Positions 55,531 to 64,000 of a stretch of DNA of 64,000 nucleotides are shown piece by piece. Source of the DNA: Mantis religiosa (Eukaryota > Arthropoda > Insecta > Mantodea > Mantidae); NCBI GenBank assembly GCA_030765055.1, contig CM060958.1:85073124-85137123 (forward strand), in the 5' to 3' direction. The first letter of the stretch is position 1; the number at the start of each line of letters is the position of its first letter. Under the pieces are notes generated by a model, which saw only the letters and a list, made by a program, of their open reading frames with translations, had not been told where the DNA came from and made no database searches. A program made the translations under genes and the position numbers.

Positions 55531-56883
55531 CACATTAAGGATACTGAACTAAAAGAAGAGGACACACTAGTCTCATTTGATGTTAAGTCACTGTTTCCCA
55601 GCATACCAGTTAATCAACTCCCACCGTTGATAGAAAAATGGCTTAAATCACTTGGAATGGCATCATCTGAAATTTCAGACTACATTGAACTAACCAAATT
55701 ATGCATAGAACAAAATTTCTTCCAGTTTCAAACAAAATATTATCACCAAACTTCAGGGTTAGCAATGGGCAACCCACTATCACCCTTCCTGGCCGATCTG
55801 TACATGAGTGCATTAGAAATAAGGATCAACAAAGGTTTCCCTTGGATGTTCAAACTCTGGCAACGATATGTAGATGACATCTTTGCAATAGTACCAAAAA
55901 AACACATCAGTGATGCACTAAAACTTTTAAATATCCAAGAAAAAAGCATCAAATTCACTGTAGAAATAGAAAAAGACGAGCATTTACCATTTTTGGATCT
56001 AAAAATAATGAGGAATAAAAACAGACTAAACTTTGGCATTTACAGAAAACCAACACAGACAGACAACTACATAAAAGCTAATGGCTACAACCCAAGATCC
56101 CACAAACAGGCAATCTTCAATAGTTTAGCACACAGACTGGTAAACATCCCTCTCACAGCAGAAGAATACAAAACAGAATACAACAAAATAATTGAAATAG
56201 CACAAAAAAATAACTTTCCCAAATCATTAGTGGACAAAAAAGTGAGCTTAGCAAAAAAGAAGAAGCTACTAAAGGAAACCACAACTCTCTCATCTACAGA
56301 AACTAATATGATTTTCAAAAAATTCACTTACCATCCATGGGCCTATGATAAATTCAAAAAAGTCTTCAAAAAACAAAATATTCAACTAGCACCAGTCAAC
56401 CATTTCTCCTTAAAAAACCTAATTTGCTCAAACATCAAAGATGCCATTCCATCAAACAAAAAATCTGGTATATATCAAATTGAATGCAATGACTGTAGTC
56501 AAATTTATATTGGAAAAACAAAAAGAAATTTAGAAACAAGAGCAAAGGAACACTTTAGAAACATAAAATATAAACAATTAGAAAAATCAGCAGTTGCCAC
56601 ACATTTTTGGGAAAAAAACCACAACATAAATCCAGAACCAAAACTACTGAAACATACATCAGGAAAACAAGAACTATCCACATGGGAACAAATCTTCATT
56701 TCAAAAAATAGGAACAAAGTATTCAATTTCGACATCCCCCAGAAGGATTTGTTCAGTAAGTTCCTTGAGCCGCCACCAGAGGAAACCTGTGACAAGGTAT
56801 CGTCAGCTACACCAACGAGAATCAGTCGAGAGCCGGCCGATGATAGAGGCAAAGCCTCTGAAACTAGTTCCGGAAAAATTTAA
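55531..56883 (+). CDS. PLE RT-GIY-YIG ORF, 5'-truncated but open
   Basis: A 450-codon open frame, entered without its own start because the element is truncated. Motif A Phe-Asp-Val-Lys-Ser-Leu-Phe (55577), motif B Gly-Leu-Ala-Met-Gly-Asn-Pro-Leu-Ser-Pro, motif C Arg-Tyr-Val-Asp-Asp, Leu-Pro-Phe-Leu-Asp-Leu-Lys, Phe-Gly-Ile-Tyr-Arg-Lys-Pro. GIY-YIG: Ser-Gly-Ile-Tyr-Gln-Ile (56464), Gln-Ile-Tyr-Ile-Gly-Lys-Thr-Lys, Arg-Ala-Lys-Glu-His. The end Arg-Glu-Pro-Ala-Asp-Asp-Arg-Gly-Lys-Ala-Ser is translated from the ribozyme. It lacks the N-terminal RT part, so it is not autonomous. Its intactness suggests recent insertion. Confidence 0.85.
   Translation, partial: HIKDTELKEEDTLVSFDVKSLFPSIPVNQLPPLIEKWLKSLGMASSEISDYIELTKLCIEQNFFQFQTKYYHQTSGLAMGNPLSPFLADLYMSALEIRINKGFPWMFKLWQRYVDDIFAIVPKKHISDALKLLNIQEKSIKFTVEIEKDEHLPFLDLKIMRNKNRLNFGIYRKPTQTDNYIKANGYNPRSHKQAIFNSLAHRLVNIPLTAEEYKTEYNKIIEIAQKNNFPKSLVDKKVSLAKKKKLLKETTTLSSTETNMIFKKFTYHPWAYDKFKKVFKKQNIQLAPVNHFSLKNLICSNIKDAIPSNKKSGIYQIECNDCSQIYIGKTKRNLETRAKEHFRNIKYKQLEKSAVATHFWEKNHNINPEPKLLKHTSGKQELSTWEQIFISKNRNKVFNFDIPQKDLFSKFLEPPPEETCDKVSSATPTRISREPADDRGKASETSSGKI
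56833..56873 (+). ncRNA. Hammerhead motif with U4C (family 3)
   Basis: CCGG, CCGATGA (56837-56843), GAGGC-AAA-GCCTC, GAAA, ACTAGT, U17 (56869), CCGG. One change at core position 4 from the 37535 motif. Confidence 0.6.
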
Positions 56884-57003
56884 AAGTAAGTGTTGTCTAG
56901 TGTCTTTAATCGACTCTCTTTAAAGTTAATTAATCAAAATCCAGGCTTCACATTTTTTAATGACTCCATGTATAGTTTTCTTGCAGGCAGCATATAGTTT
57001 AAG

Positions 57004-57437
57004 TATCGATCCTCTTTTAAATACCATTATTTTTTTTATTTTTTGCTGTTTATTCTTAGTCCTCAGTCAGCACAAAACCTATGAATTGCCTCAATTGATT
57101 TTTGTAGCCCTATTACGGAAATTGCTCCTACCGTTAAATCATTCATGTACAATAAACCAGGGATCTCTTTGTTCATTATTATTGGGCAATGGGCATTGCT
57201 TTCCTTAACCCTCTCTATTATGTCATCTATAAATAAATTGAATAGTATAGGACTCAATTTGCACCCGTCTTAAGACTAACTTCTGTTCGGCCTCTTCTGA
57301 TAATACATTCAACCACATCTTATTCAGAATTTCAAACCACTATAAATTTTAACAATTTCGTTTATAAACTTCTCACTCACCCATTCCCATTTTAAAGCCC
57401 CCCTGTTTATCGTATCGGAAGCTTTCTCAAAATCCAC

Positions 57438-57471
<34 letters not shown>

Positions 57472-57848
57472 TCTCCCCCTTTTCCTGCTCAATTATTTAT
57501 CAATTAACGTCTTGATTATAAATACATTATCTATAGTTTGTCTTTTTCTCTTAAATCCAGCTTGAAATTCAGATATTTTATTTTCTCTTTCCGCTAGTAT
57601 GCCCGTATACATTTTCCCAAATATAGATAGTACGCTTATCCCCCTGGCCTATTCACACTCTCCTTTCCTTTAAATATTGGTACAATCACACTTGTTTTCC
57701 AGCAATCAGGTAATTTCCTGCTATCTTTCATCTTATTAAATAAATTAGTTATATTCTTTAATCCACTTGGTGTTTCCCCATACCTCTTCCAAAATTCCCC
57801 TGGGATTCCATCCATGTCCACTGCTTTACCACCCTTAAAGCTTCTTAT
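57004..57848 (-). mobile_element. LINE RT fragment with 23-bp flanking repeat
   Basis: The direct repeat TTGCAGGCAGCATATAGTTTAAG (56981-57003, 57849-57871, two blocks of at most 20 shown in meaning) flanks it. The minus strand has Asp-Gly-Ile-Pro-Gly-Glu-Phe-Trp-Lys-Arg and Pro-Asp-Cys-Trp-Lys-Thr-Ser-Val-Ile-Val-Pro-Ile-Phe-Lys-Gly (57821-57636). Further on are Ser-Pro-Ile-Leu-Phe-Asn-Leu-Phe (motif B) and Leu-Leu-Tyr-Met-Asn-Asp-Leu (decayed YADD, about 57155). A29 at 57438-57466 interrupts it. No poly(A) at the 3' border. Confidence 0.75.
57438..57466. repeat. Poly(A) run
   Basis: Twenty-nine A residues inside the LINE fragment. Confidence 0.9.
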
Positions 57849-57871
57849 TTGCAGGCAGCATATAGTTTAAG

Positions 57872-58160
57872 AGCCTATCAACAAACTTGTGCACATGGCC
57901 CACAAATTTGTGTTTAAAGTAAACTTAGCAAATAAACATACATTTCCTTTCACAGATAAGTGATGCACCATGTTTATTGTAGACACAAAGGCATCTGACT
58001 GACTGGATCTAACACAGCAATTATAGTAATACATGATGCCAATGGCTCTTCAAGTGAGAATTAGCAGTCTTAAGTTTCATTATATGGTGAGGGAAGAGCA
58101 GAGAAGAGAAAGTCTATGAGAGAATTATCCCATAGTGCTTTACATTTAAAATTCTCTTAC
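57872..58160. other. METTL3 intron, no feature recognised
   Basis: Nothing identifiable. Confidence 0.35.
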
Positions 58161-58287
58161 CTCCTTGTGAACGAAACCTTTCAGCAAGTGACCTTTCCTT
58201 TGCAGTTGGTTTACTTAAAAGGTCTAAGATCTCCTCTCCAACTTTTTTGTTCTCTTTTTCTCGGATGGAAGGCATTGACAGCAAAGA
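58161..58287 (-). CDS. METTL3: METTL3 exon before the zinc fingers
   Basis: The acceptor TTTTGCTTTTCAG precedes 58287, the donor GTAAGAGAAT follows 58161. It encodes Leu-Leu-Ser-Met-Pro-Ser, Lys-Val-Gly-Glu-Glu-Ile-Leu-Asp-Leu-Leu, Pro-Thr-Ala-Lys-Glu-Arg-Ser and Arg-Phe-Arg-Ser-Gln-Gly with a split Gly. This helical stretch just before the zinc fingers is highly conserved in insects. A mariner ends 32 nt upstream of the acceptor. Confidence 0.93.
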
Positions 58288-58626
58288 CTGAAAAGCAAAA
58301 CAAGAGAGAGAATACATGAGTCATTCAAAAGTTAGTGGCAACACTGCTAGCATTTGGCGCTATCAGCAGTAAAGCATGTAAGCTAATAACAATGAAAAAT
58401 AAGAGCATCTCATGTTTGCTAGCTGTGGGTTTGAAGACAATAATTTTATTGAATAAGACATTTTTAGTAAGTTTAATTGTAGGCTGTTATCTTTAGTGCT
58501 CTATGTTTAGTAAATATGAACAAAGATAAATCCTTTCATGGAAGTGTTGAAAACAGTGTTGTTGTATAAATTAAATTTATTGGGAGTCGATTAATGACAC
58601 TAAACAACACTTACTTTTAAATTTTC

Positions 58627-58667
58627 CCGGAACTAGTTTCAGAGGCCTTCCCTCTATCCTCAGCCGG
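58627..58667 (-). ncRNA. Hammerhead ribozyme motif (family 3, minus arm)
   Basis: CCGG (58667-58664), CTGAGGA (58663-58657), AGAGG-GAAGG-CCTCT stem II, GAAA, ACTAGT, U17, CCGG. Canonical core. Confidence 0.72.
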
Positions 58668-58790
58668 ACATCGACTGGATCTCATTGGTGTAGCTGGCAA
58701 TATTTTGTCATCAGTCAAGTTCCTCGAACTGCCACCAGAGGAGACTGATGACAAAATATTGCCAGCTACATCAATGAGAACCAGTCGATG

Positions 58791-58832
58791 TCTGGCTGAG
58801 GATAGAAGGAAGGCCTCTGAAACTAATTCCGG
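58791..58832 (+). ncRNA. Hammerhead ribozyme motif (family 3, plus arm)
   Basis: CTGG, CTGAGGA (58796-58802), AGAAGGAAGGCCTCT (one change in stem II), GAAA, ACTAAT in place of ACTAGT, U17, CCGG (one G-U pair in stem I). Confidence 0.6.
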
Positions 58833-59299
58833 GAAAGTGTTGTTTAGTGTCATTAATCGACTCCCAATAAATTTAATGAACAAAGATGCTTCATTAAAAT
58901 TCAGTTTACGTGAGGTATCAATGCTTGACAATGCCATACAGAATTAGTGGAAGCTTGTAGTAGACAAACTTTATTGTTTTGTGGGTAGGTGGGCGAATGT
59001 ATTTCGTAGAGGAAGGGAAGACCTTCATCAAAAACATGGAGCTGGCAGACAAACTAACTGACAATTTTGTCATACTGGCAGACATACAAAAATCATACTA
59101 TAAAAAGCACTAAATATTTTTTTTGAAAAAACTATTTAAGATAGAAAGATGAATTTTGAAAGCTTAACTAGATTCCCTATACCCCAATTAATGATAACAT
59201 TTCAAGCAGTTCTGATGTAAAATCTGGATTTTGGCATTTTTCACAGATTTTTTAAAAAAGAAGTTAAAGATGAGAAAAATCTGTGCTCAATGAGTTCTA

Positions 59300-59965
59300 C
59301 ATAATTTTACAGAGGAAACAAAGCGGCACAGGATGGAAACAGCGAGATTACACTTAGAATGCTATGAACGTGAAGGCAAGTGTTTTCTTCGACATATCAT
59401 TATATTAGATGAAACCCGGGTTCGATGCTACCAACTAAAATTAAAGAGACAATCAAATGAGTGGCAGCTCATTGATTCACCATGGCCAATAAAGTATTGA
59501 CCAGAACAGGATCCACTTAAAGACATGTTCATTGTTGTTTATGATTTTGATGGTGTTCTTATCACTTATTCAGTTCCTCAAGGAAATCGTGTGAATGGTG
59601 CATATTACAATCACTTTATGGAACATCATTTATGACCAGCTGTGCGTCGTAAACGTCTAAATCACCTGAATTCTCATCTCATTGTGTTACATAATACTTG
59701 CTCTCACATGTCTGCCCGTTGTTAATTTACCTCGCAGATGGGACTAGGAAATTCTGGAGCATCCTCCATACTCTCCAGTATGAGTCCATGTGATTTCAAC
59801 CTTTTTGCGAAAATGAAATTACCACTTAGAGGAGTTCGCTTTAGAACCAGACAGGCAATTATAGCAACAGTAGAGCAGTCTGTTTGAATATTAGGACAAG
59901 ACGCTGTGGATGACATCTGTTGGCTCCCTGATGTGTGTAAGCCAGTTCATGTTGAAGGAGATTAA
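59300..59965 (+). pseudogene. Mariner transposase relic, second subfamily
   Basis: Ile-Ile-Leu-Asp-Glu-Thr-Arg (first catalytic Asp, about 59405), Leu-Lys-Arg-Gln-Ser-Asn-Glu-Trp, Asp-Met-Phe-Ile-Val-Val-Tyr-Asp-Phe-Asp-Gly-Val and His-His-Leu-stop-Pro-Ala-Val-Arg-Arg-Lys-Arg. It continues Ile-Val-Leu-His-Asn-Thr (second Asp lost), Met-Ser-Pro-Cys-Asp-Phe-Asn-Leu-Phe (third Asp) and Leu-Arg-Gly-Val-Arg-Phe-Arg-Thr. It has several stops and lacks the N-terminal DNA-binding half. Different from the mariner at 48.9 kb. Confidence 0.8.
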
Positions 59966-60151
59966 TTCTAAGCACAGCAATAATGTGACTGCTCCAAAAA
60001 TGCTTTATTTTGTTATTTATTCAAATATTGCCTCAAATTATTGAATGACCTAAGTATAATAAGTAACAAAACTAGAAGAGGTACACGGTGAAGCAAAATG
60101 ATAACTTTTATACGTAACATGCAGTCGAAATTAACATGTAACCCTTCACTA

Positions 60152-60706
60152 GGATAGGGTAGAATAGAATCCAATGGAGGGGGTTTGGCACTGCGACTAG
60201 TCATGATTCATTGTACCTATGTTCCAAGTGGGGCATCCCCAGGAGGAAGGATGAGGCTAGAGGAGACAGAGGGCGGCCGACCCAAGGAGTCATGACAGTG
60301 CAAAGGGCAGGTTCCCTACAATGTACCAGTTGAAAACTCCCAGGCAGGCCAGTATAACCAGTATCCACCCACCATAGTATTGATATGGCCCACCAGGCTA
60401 GCCTGGAGACCTCCTACCAGAGGAGGAAGTGTTTATCAGGAGCATATCAACCTGCCATTCAGTGCCAAGACTCCCGCTGAGACTTCCACCCTGAAAGAAA
60501 CCACCAGATGAGAGATGATACAAAATGATAATGGAGATCAAATGGAGGGACAGGAAATTTGGGGAACGTAATTAAATCAGCCAACATTCGCCTGGCGACC
60601 TGAGAAAATCCCCAAAAATCCATGGGTCAGTAGGTAAACTATGGGAATCAAATTTGGACCTCCCGAATGTGGGCCACAGACAAAACCACCTGAGCTAACC
60701 CACTTG
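60152..60706 (-). repeat. Long tRNA-derived SINE (family D), 555 bp
   Basis: The 14-bp duplication GTAACCCTTCACTA (60138-60151, 60707-60720) flanks it. The minus head near 60700-60640 has box A TAGCTCAGGTGG and an eroded box B (AAATTTGATTCCC). The body is GC-rich with CTCAGGTCGCCAGGCGAATGTTGG and a GAATAGAAT-type tail at 60165. Confidence 0.75.
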
Positions 60707-60720
60707 GTAACCCTTCACTA

Positions 60721-62850
60721 ACTTTTACTTAAACATAGTTCAACATTTAAGTAAAAGTAGTGAAACATTAAGTGTTACTTATAAAAGAGAGAAAATGATC
60801 ACAAAACATCTGTTTGTAAGTAAAAGAAAAGTTATTGCTAACAAATGAAAAGAAACTAGAAACAGTGATGCATTACTGAATTTACTTAAAGTGAATTGGA
60901 ACTAGTAACATTGACATCACTTATTTTACTCATTTGGGCATTTTTTAAGGTAACAGTTAATCCCATCAGACGATGTCTGACGGGCCCATGTTGTTGATGC
61001 TTTTATGTGGTGGTTGTCTATCTTGTTAGCATGTTTGGTGATGAAATGTATGTACTTCCAGAGGAGATTTAGTGGTAGAAAATACAAATTCATTAAATGT
61101 GGGCATGTTTCAGTGAGTGAGTGAGTGAGTGTGTGGTGTTTTAGGGCCCGTCGACAACAAGGTCATTTGGGCCAGCTATGTTTCAAAATAAATTTTCGGA
61201 CTCTTCCGCTGCATGTCTGACCAGCTTTATTACAGAATGTTTAGTTTGATGTTGTAGTTGGTCATTCAAAAACAGAGTGAAGCAGTAGATTTGGCCATTA
61301 ATTTGTATTTTGAGGATCTATAAGTTTCTTTAGCCTAATTTCCAGATTTTGTTTTCTTTATCTTACTGCAATCAGAACAATTGATTTTTTTAAATTCCAG
61401 ATTTTGTTGTCTTGGCCTAATATCTATAATTATTATAACTATTCCCTTTAACCTCATGATACATATTAATAACTTTTTTGGCAAAAAATGAAGATTGATA
61501 AAAATGTTCATCTCTGAAATGTTAATCTGAGCCTATTAGATCATCAGATTGTTGTATAGAGTCCTTGTAAACATTACATTAAACTACTGTAAAGTAATTT
61601 TGGGCTGATATGTTTCATATCTGTAATGTGCTCTTGGATGATATGAATTTCTTCCACTTCAACTCCTTTTTTATCTGGATGAGATCTGTTGTGTCTTTGA
61701 AGTGTTCCTACTTTATGAATTATGGAATTTATTGTCCATTTGTGATGAGTTTTCAAATGGGTTGGGATGCTGCTGTCTCCCAACAGATGTGATTGCTGCG
61801 TCCTGTTCTTGAGAGTGAACAGGTCTCAGCTTGTCTCAATCTGAGCTTTTGCTCAGATCTAACGTCTCAGGATGAGCAATTCCTTTAGATGTTGTCCATG
61901 GCTCCTGCAATCAAAGCATGATATCCCTATTTGGAGCCTCTACATTGGTTGCCATTTGGAACAAAATTTCATACGAAATGAGATGATTCTGCATCCTATT
62001 GTTGAACCACTTTTCAAAATATTTCTTATTCTGCTACCCTGTGCAGCAACAGCCAACACATGAAGATGATATCTCTCATGGCGGGGTGTTGGACAAATTC
62101 CTATGAAAATGTTTTACCATAACTGAAATAAACTATTCAATTCCTTGTTAAACATACAGATTTTTAATTCAGGTTGAAAATGAATGAATAAATTTAGAAA
62201 AGTCAGTTTCCTTCACAATATTAACTTGAAATCTAGTTCCCTCACATTGATAAGTTTTGCTTCTTAACTCGATGACGTCCATACACAGAACGGCCTAATT
62301 CTGGCTAGTCTGAAATTACTGAATTTGCCTTAGCTATGGCAATTCAATAATTTCTCATTGGTTCACTTCATCTTTCATGAACCCACTTTTCACTACCATA
62401 TTAGGTGATTTACATAATCTTTTGTTTAAATCATATTTAAACAATTTAATATTCAAATAACTTTTTTTATATAATTTTAGATTAATATTATCTCATAAAA
62501 CACATTAGTATTATTCTTTTTTCCTTCGTTTCTACCTGTTCAATCACAAGTTTACCTTCAATTGTTTCTTAAACTTGTTCACTTTGCACTTTCACCAATT
62601 TTTCTTGAATATTAATATTTTAAACTCTAAACAACATTATCAAATAAATAATATTGATTTTTTGGGGCCAAATTAAAACAACTGATACACATTGTTAGCT
62701 TGTTGAATCCACTGTTTTTAACTGTTCTTACTATTGTTCATATTCCAGTTGATATTTTTGTTTGTTCAGGAGGGTATATACTAGTCTATATATTACAGTC
62801 ACTGCAATAGAAATCTTTACATTTTAAACACAAGAAAAATGTTTACATAG
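60721..62850. other. No gene recognised; upstream METTL3 exons not found
   Basis: AT-rich. (GAGT)n occurs near 61110-61132, followed by GGCCCGTCGACAACAAGGTCATTTGGG, a phrase I associate with repeats of orthopteroid insects (from memory). 62220-62640 shares CTATGGCAATTCAA...CATTGGTTCA with 29455-29510, a dispersed repeat. Confidence 0.35.
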
Positions 62851-63059
62851 ACAATGTGTTCAGTTTGCCCTTCTCGCACCACTATACAAAAAGGAGGCGG
62901 AGGTGCAAATCACATGATTCACAAGTGCACAGCAGCAATTGCATTCATTAGCAGTCCAGGTCTCTGGTATTTGCTGTACAGCAAGCTGTTTGCTGTGTGT
63001 TGTCAATCTGAGTGCTTGAAGGTGTGTATTTCTGCATCTAATACAGAAAATGCAATACA

Positions 63060-63930
63060 AGAAGCACACTTCTGGGGAGAAGTCCTGTGCTTTAGCTCTG
63101 TTAGAGGTAGGTACCGCTGTAATTCACATAGCTACCGATTTAAAAGTTTCAAGACAAGCTATTTACAACCTAAAAAAAGCAGCAGCACTTTAGCCATGTG
63201 GCGCCACACCAAATCGAAAAGCAGGCTCAAGTGGTAAAAGAAAGACTAATCCAAGGAATGATGACCTTCTAAAACATGAAGTGATGGCTAATCCATGGAC
63301 TACAGCGGCAAGGTTAAAGAATAATAATCCAGACCTGCTCAACAGTGGTTGAGTGGACCATTCAGCATTGGGTTCAAAAAGACTTAGATTAACCAATTTA
63401 TTGTGCTGCCAAGAAACCTTTTCTAACTGAAGCTATGATGAAGAAAGAATACATTTCAGCAAAACATAGCAGCAATGGACATCAGAGGACTGGTGCAAAG
63501 TAATGTTTCCTGATGAAAGCACTTTCAAATTGGTCAAAGGAAAATATAAAAAAGTGAAAAGGCCAAAAATGCATAGTATGATCGAAAGTTTACTGTCAAA
63601 ACTGTTAAACATTCAGAAAGTGGTATGGGGTGCCTTTATGGTAATAATGGTAGAGGTGGCTTATACTATCTCCCTAAGAATGTAACAAAGAAGGGAAGTA
63701 ACTATTTAGAAATTGCAACAGCATTTGGTCACATTTTGGACAGTTCATCAGTGTCAGTACTTTATGCATGATGGTGCCCTTGCTCATAGAACAAAGATGG
63801 TTCAGAAGAGCCTGAAAGATAATAATATACCTGTCCTTGACTGGCCTGGTAACTCTCCTGACCTAAATCCAAGAGAAAATGCTGAGGATCAAATGAAAGA
63901 TAAAATAGAACAGCTATAACCATAAAATAT
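63060..63930 (+). pseudogene. Tc1-type transposase relic
   Basis: The HTH reads Val-Gly-Thr-Ala-Val-Ile-His-Ile-Ala-Thr-Asp-Leu-Lys-Val-Ser-Arg-Gln-Ala-Ile-Tyr (about 63106). After frameshifts come Val-Met-Phe-Pro-Asp-Glu-Ser-Thr-Phe-Lys (first Asp, 63502), Gly-Gly-Leu-Tyr-Tyr-Leu-Pro-Lys-Asn-Val, His-Asp-Gly-Ala-Leu-Ala-His-Arg (second Asp, about 63768), Asp-Trp-Pro-Gly-Asn-Ser-Pro-Asp-Leu-Asn-Pro and Glu-Asn-Ala-Glu (third acidic, usually Asn-Ala-Trp). Frameshifts near 63240, 63360 and 63610. Terminal repeats were not found; the element may run past the window end. Confidence 0.8.
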
Positions 63931-64000
63931 TAGGAGCTGCAGAAGATAAGGGTGAAAATGGACACATTTTGTTGTTGTTGTTGACAATCTAACAGATTCA

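Larger units (their letters stand above)
55452..56932 (+). mobile_element. PLE family 3 copy with inverted tail at 5' end
   Basis: Exact 12-bp duplication ATCAAAATCCAG (55440-55451, 56933-56944). The left 79 bp are the inverted family-3 tail in its long form; the right tail ends in the short form TTTAAAGTTAATT. The body is truncated within RT just before motif A. Confidence 0.88.
58528..58875. mobile_element. PLE family 3 inverted-tail hairpin
   Basis: Exact 12-bp duplication ATGAACAAAGAT (58516-58527, 58876-58887). The axis is near 58725, arms about 150 bp, and the left arm is 44 nt longer. Each arm carries the last ORF codons and a hammerhead with CUGAGGA core. Confidence 0.85.
58320..60049 (+). 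mobile_element. Mariner relic carrying a PLE hairpin
   Basis: The terminal repeat GTCATTCAAAAGTTAGTGGCAA (58320, given in part) is mirrored at 60049 (TTGCCTCAAATTATTGAATGAC on the plus strand). The transposase region is 59300-59965. The PLE hairpin 58528-58875 inserted into its 5' part. Confidence 0.8.

Noticed and set aside
58320..64000. Further upstream METTL3 exons
   Set aside because: I looked on the minus strand for the conserved N-terminal helices and found none; they are probably beyond the window.

Overview
The window is a transposon-riddled stretch of an arthropod genome, probably an insect. The only host gene I can identify is METTL3, the catalytic subunit of the mRNA N6-adenosine methyltransferase, on the minus strand. 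Its conserved wording matches insect METTL3 as I know it. Seven consecutive exons (352 codons plus stop, phases consistent, GT-AG borders) run from 58287 down to the stop codon at 10647. The N-terminal exons lie beyond the window or were not recognised. The sequence is AT-rich, and introns of 3 to 14 kb are filled with mobile elements, with one 93-nt intron as exception.

Layout. 1-10.6 kb lies downstream of METTL3: a PHD-finger-like relic, two tRNA-derived SINEs, a solo LTR, a jockey-like LINE tail and a tRNA-like tandem repeat. 10.6-58.3 kb is METTL3. Its introns hold about nine families of Penelope-like elements (PLEs, reverse transcriptase plus GIY-YIG endonuclease), LINE relics, a Helitron, a MITE, two or more SINE families, mariner relics and a Ty3/gypsy pol relic. 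58.3-64 kb, the next METTL3 intron or upstream region, holds a mariner relic with a nested PLE hairpin, a long SINE and a Tc1-type transposase relic.

The most interesting system is the PLE collection. Nearly every PLE tail carries a hammerhead-ribozyme (HHR) motif: CUGANGA, a stem II hairpin, GAAA, a tiny palindromic stem III, then the cleavage site and a stem I partner. Four regularities stand out. (1) Insertions are flanked by exact or near-exact 12-bp target duplications in about 15 cases. (2) Many copies are inverted-tail hairpins in which one arm is about 32-48 nt longer than the other. (3) The ribozyme core lies inside the 3' end of the ORF, in the same reading phase in most families, encoding [A/T/S/P]-[D/E]-D. 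(4) One family has U3 and A8 in place of C3 and G8, a double change that would keep the core C3-G8 Watson-Crick pair as U-A, and its stem I shows covariation.

No CRISPR arrays, rRNA, functional tRNA genes or prokaryotic features were seen. Nearly all transposon ORFs are broken. The exceptions are a PLE ORF with a single stop codon at the polymerase active site (11.8-14.2 kb) and an uninterrupted 5'-truncated PLE ORF (55.5-56.9 kb).
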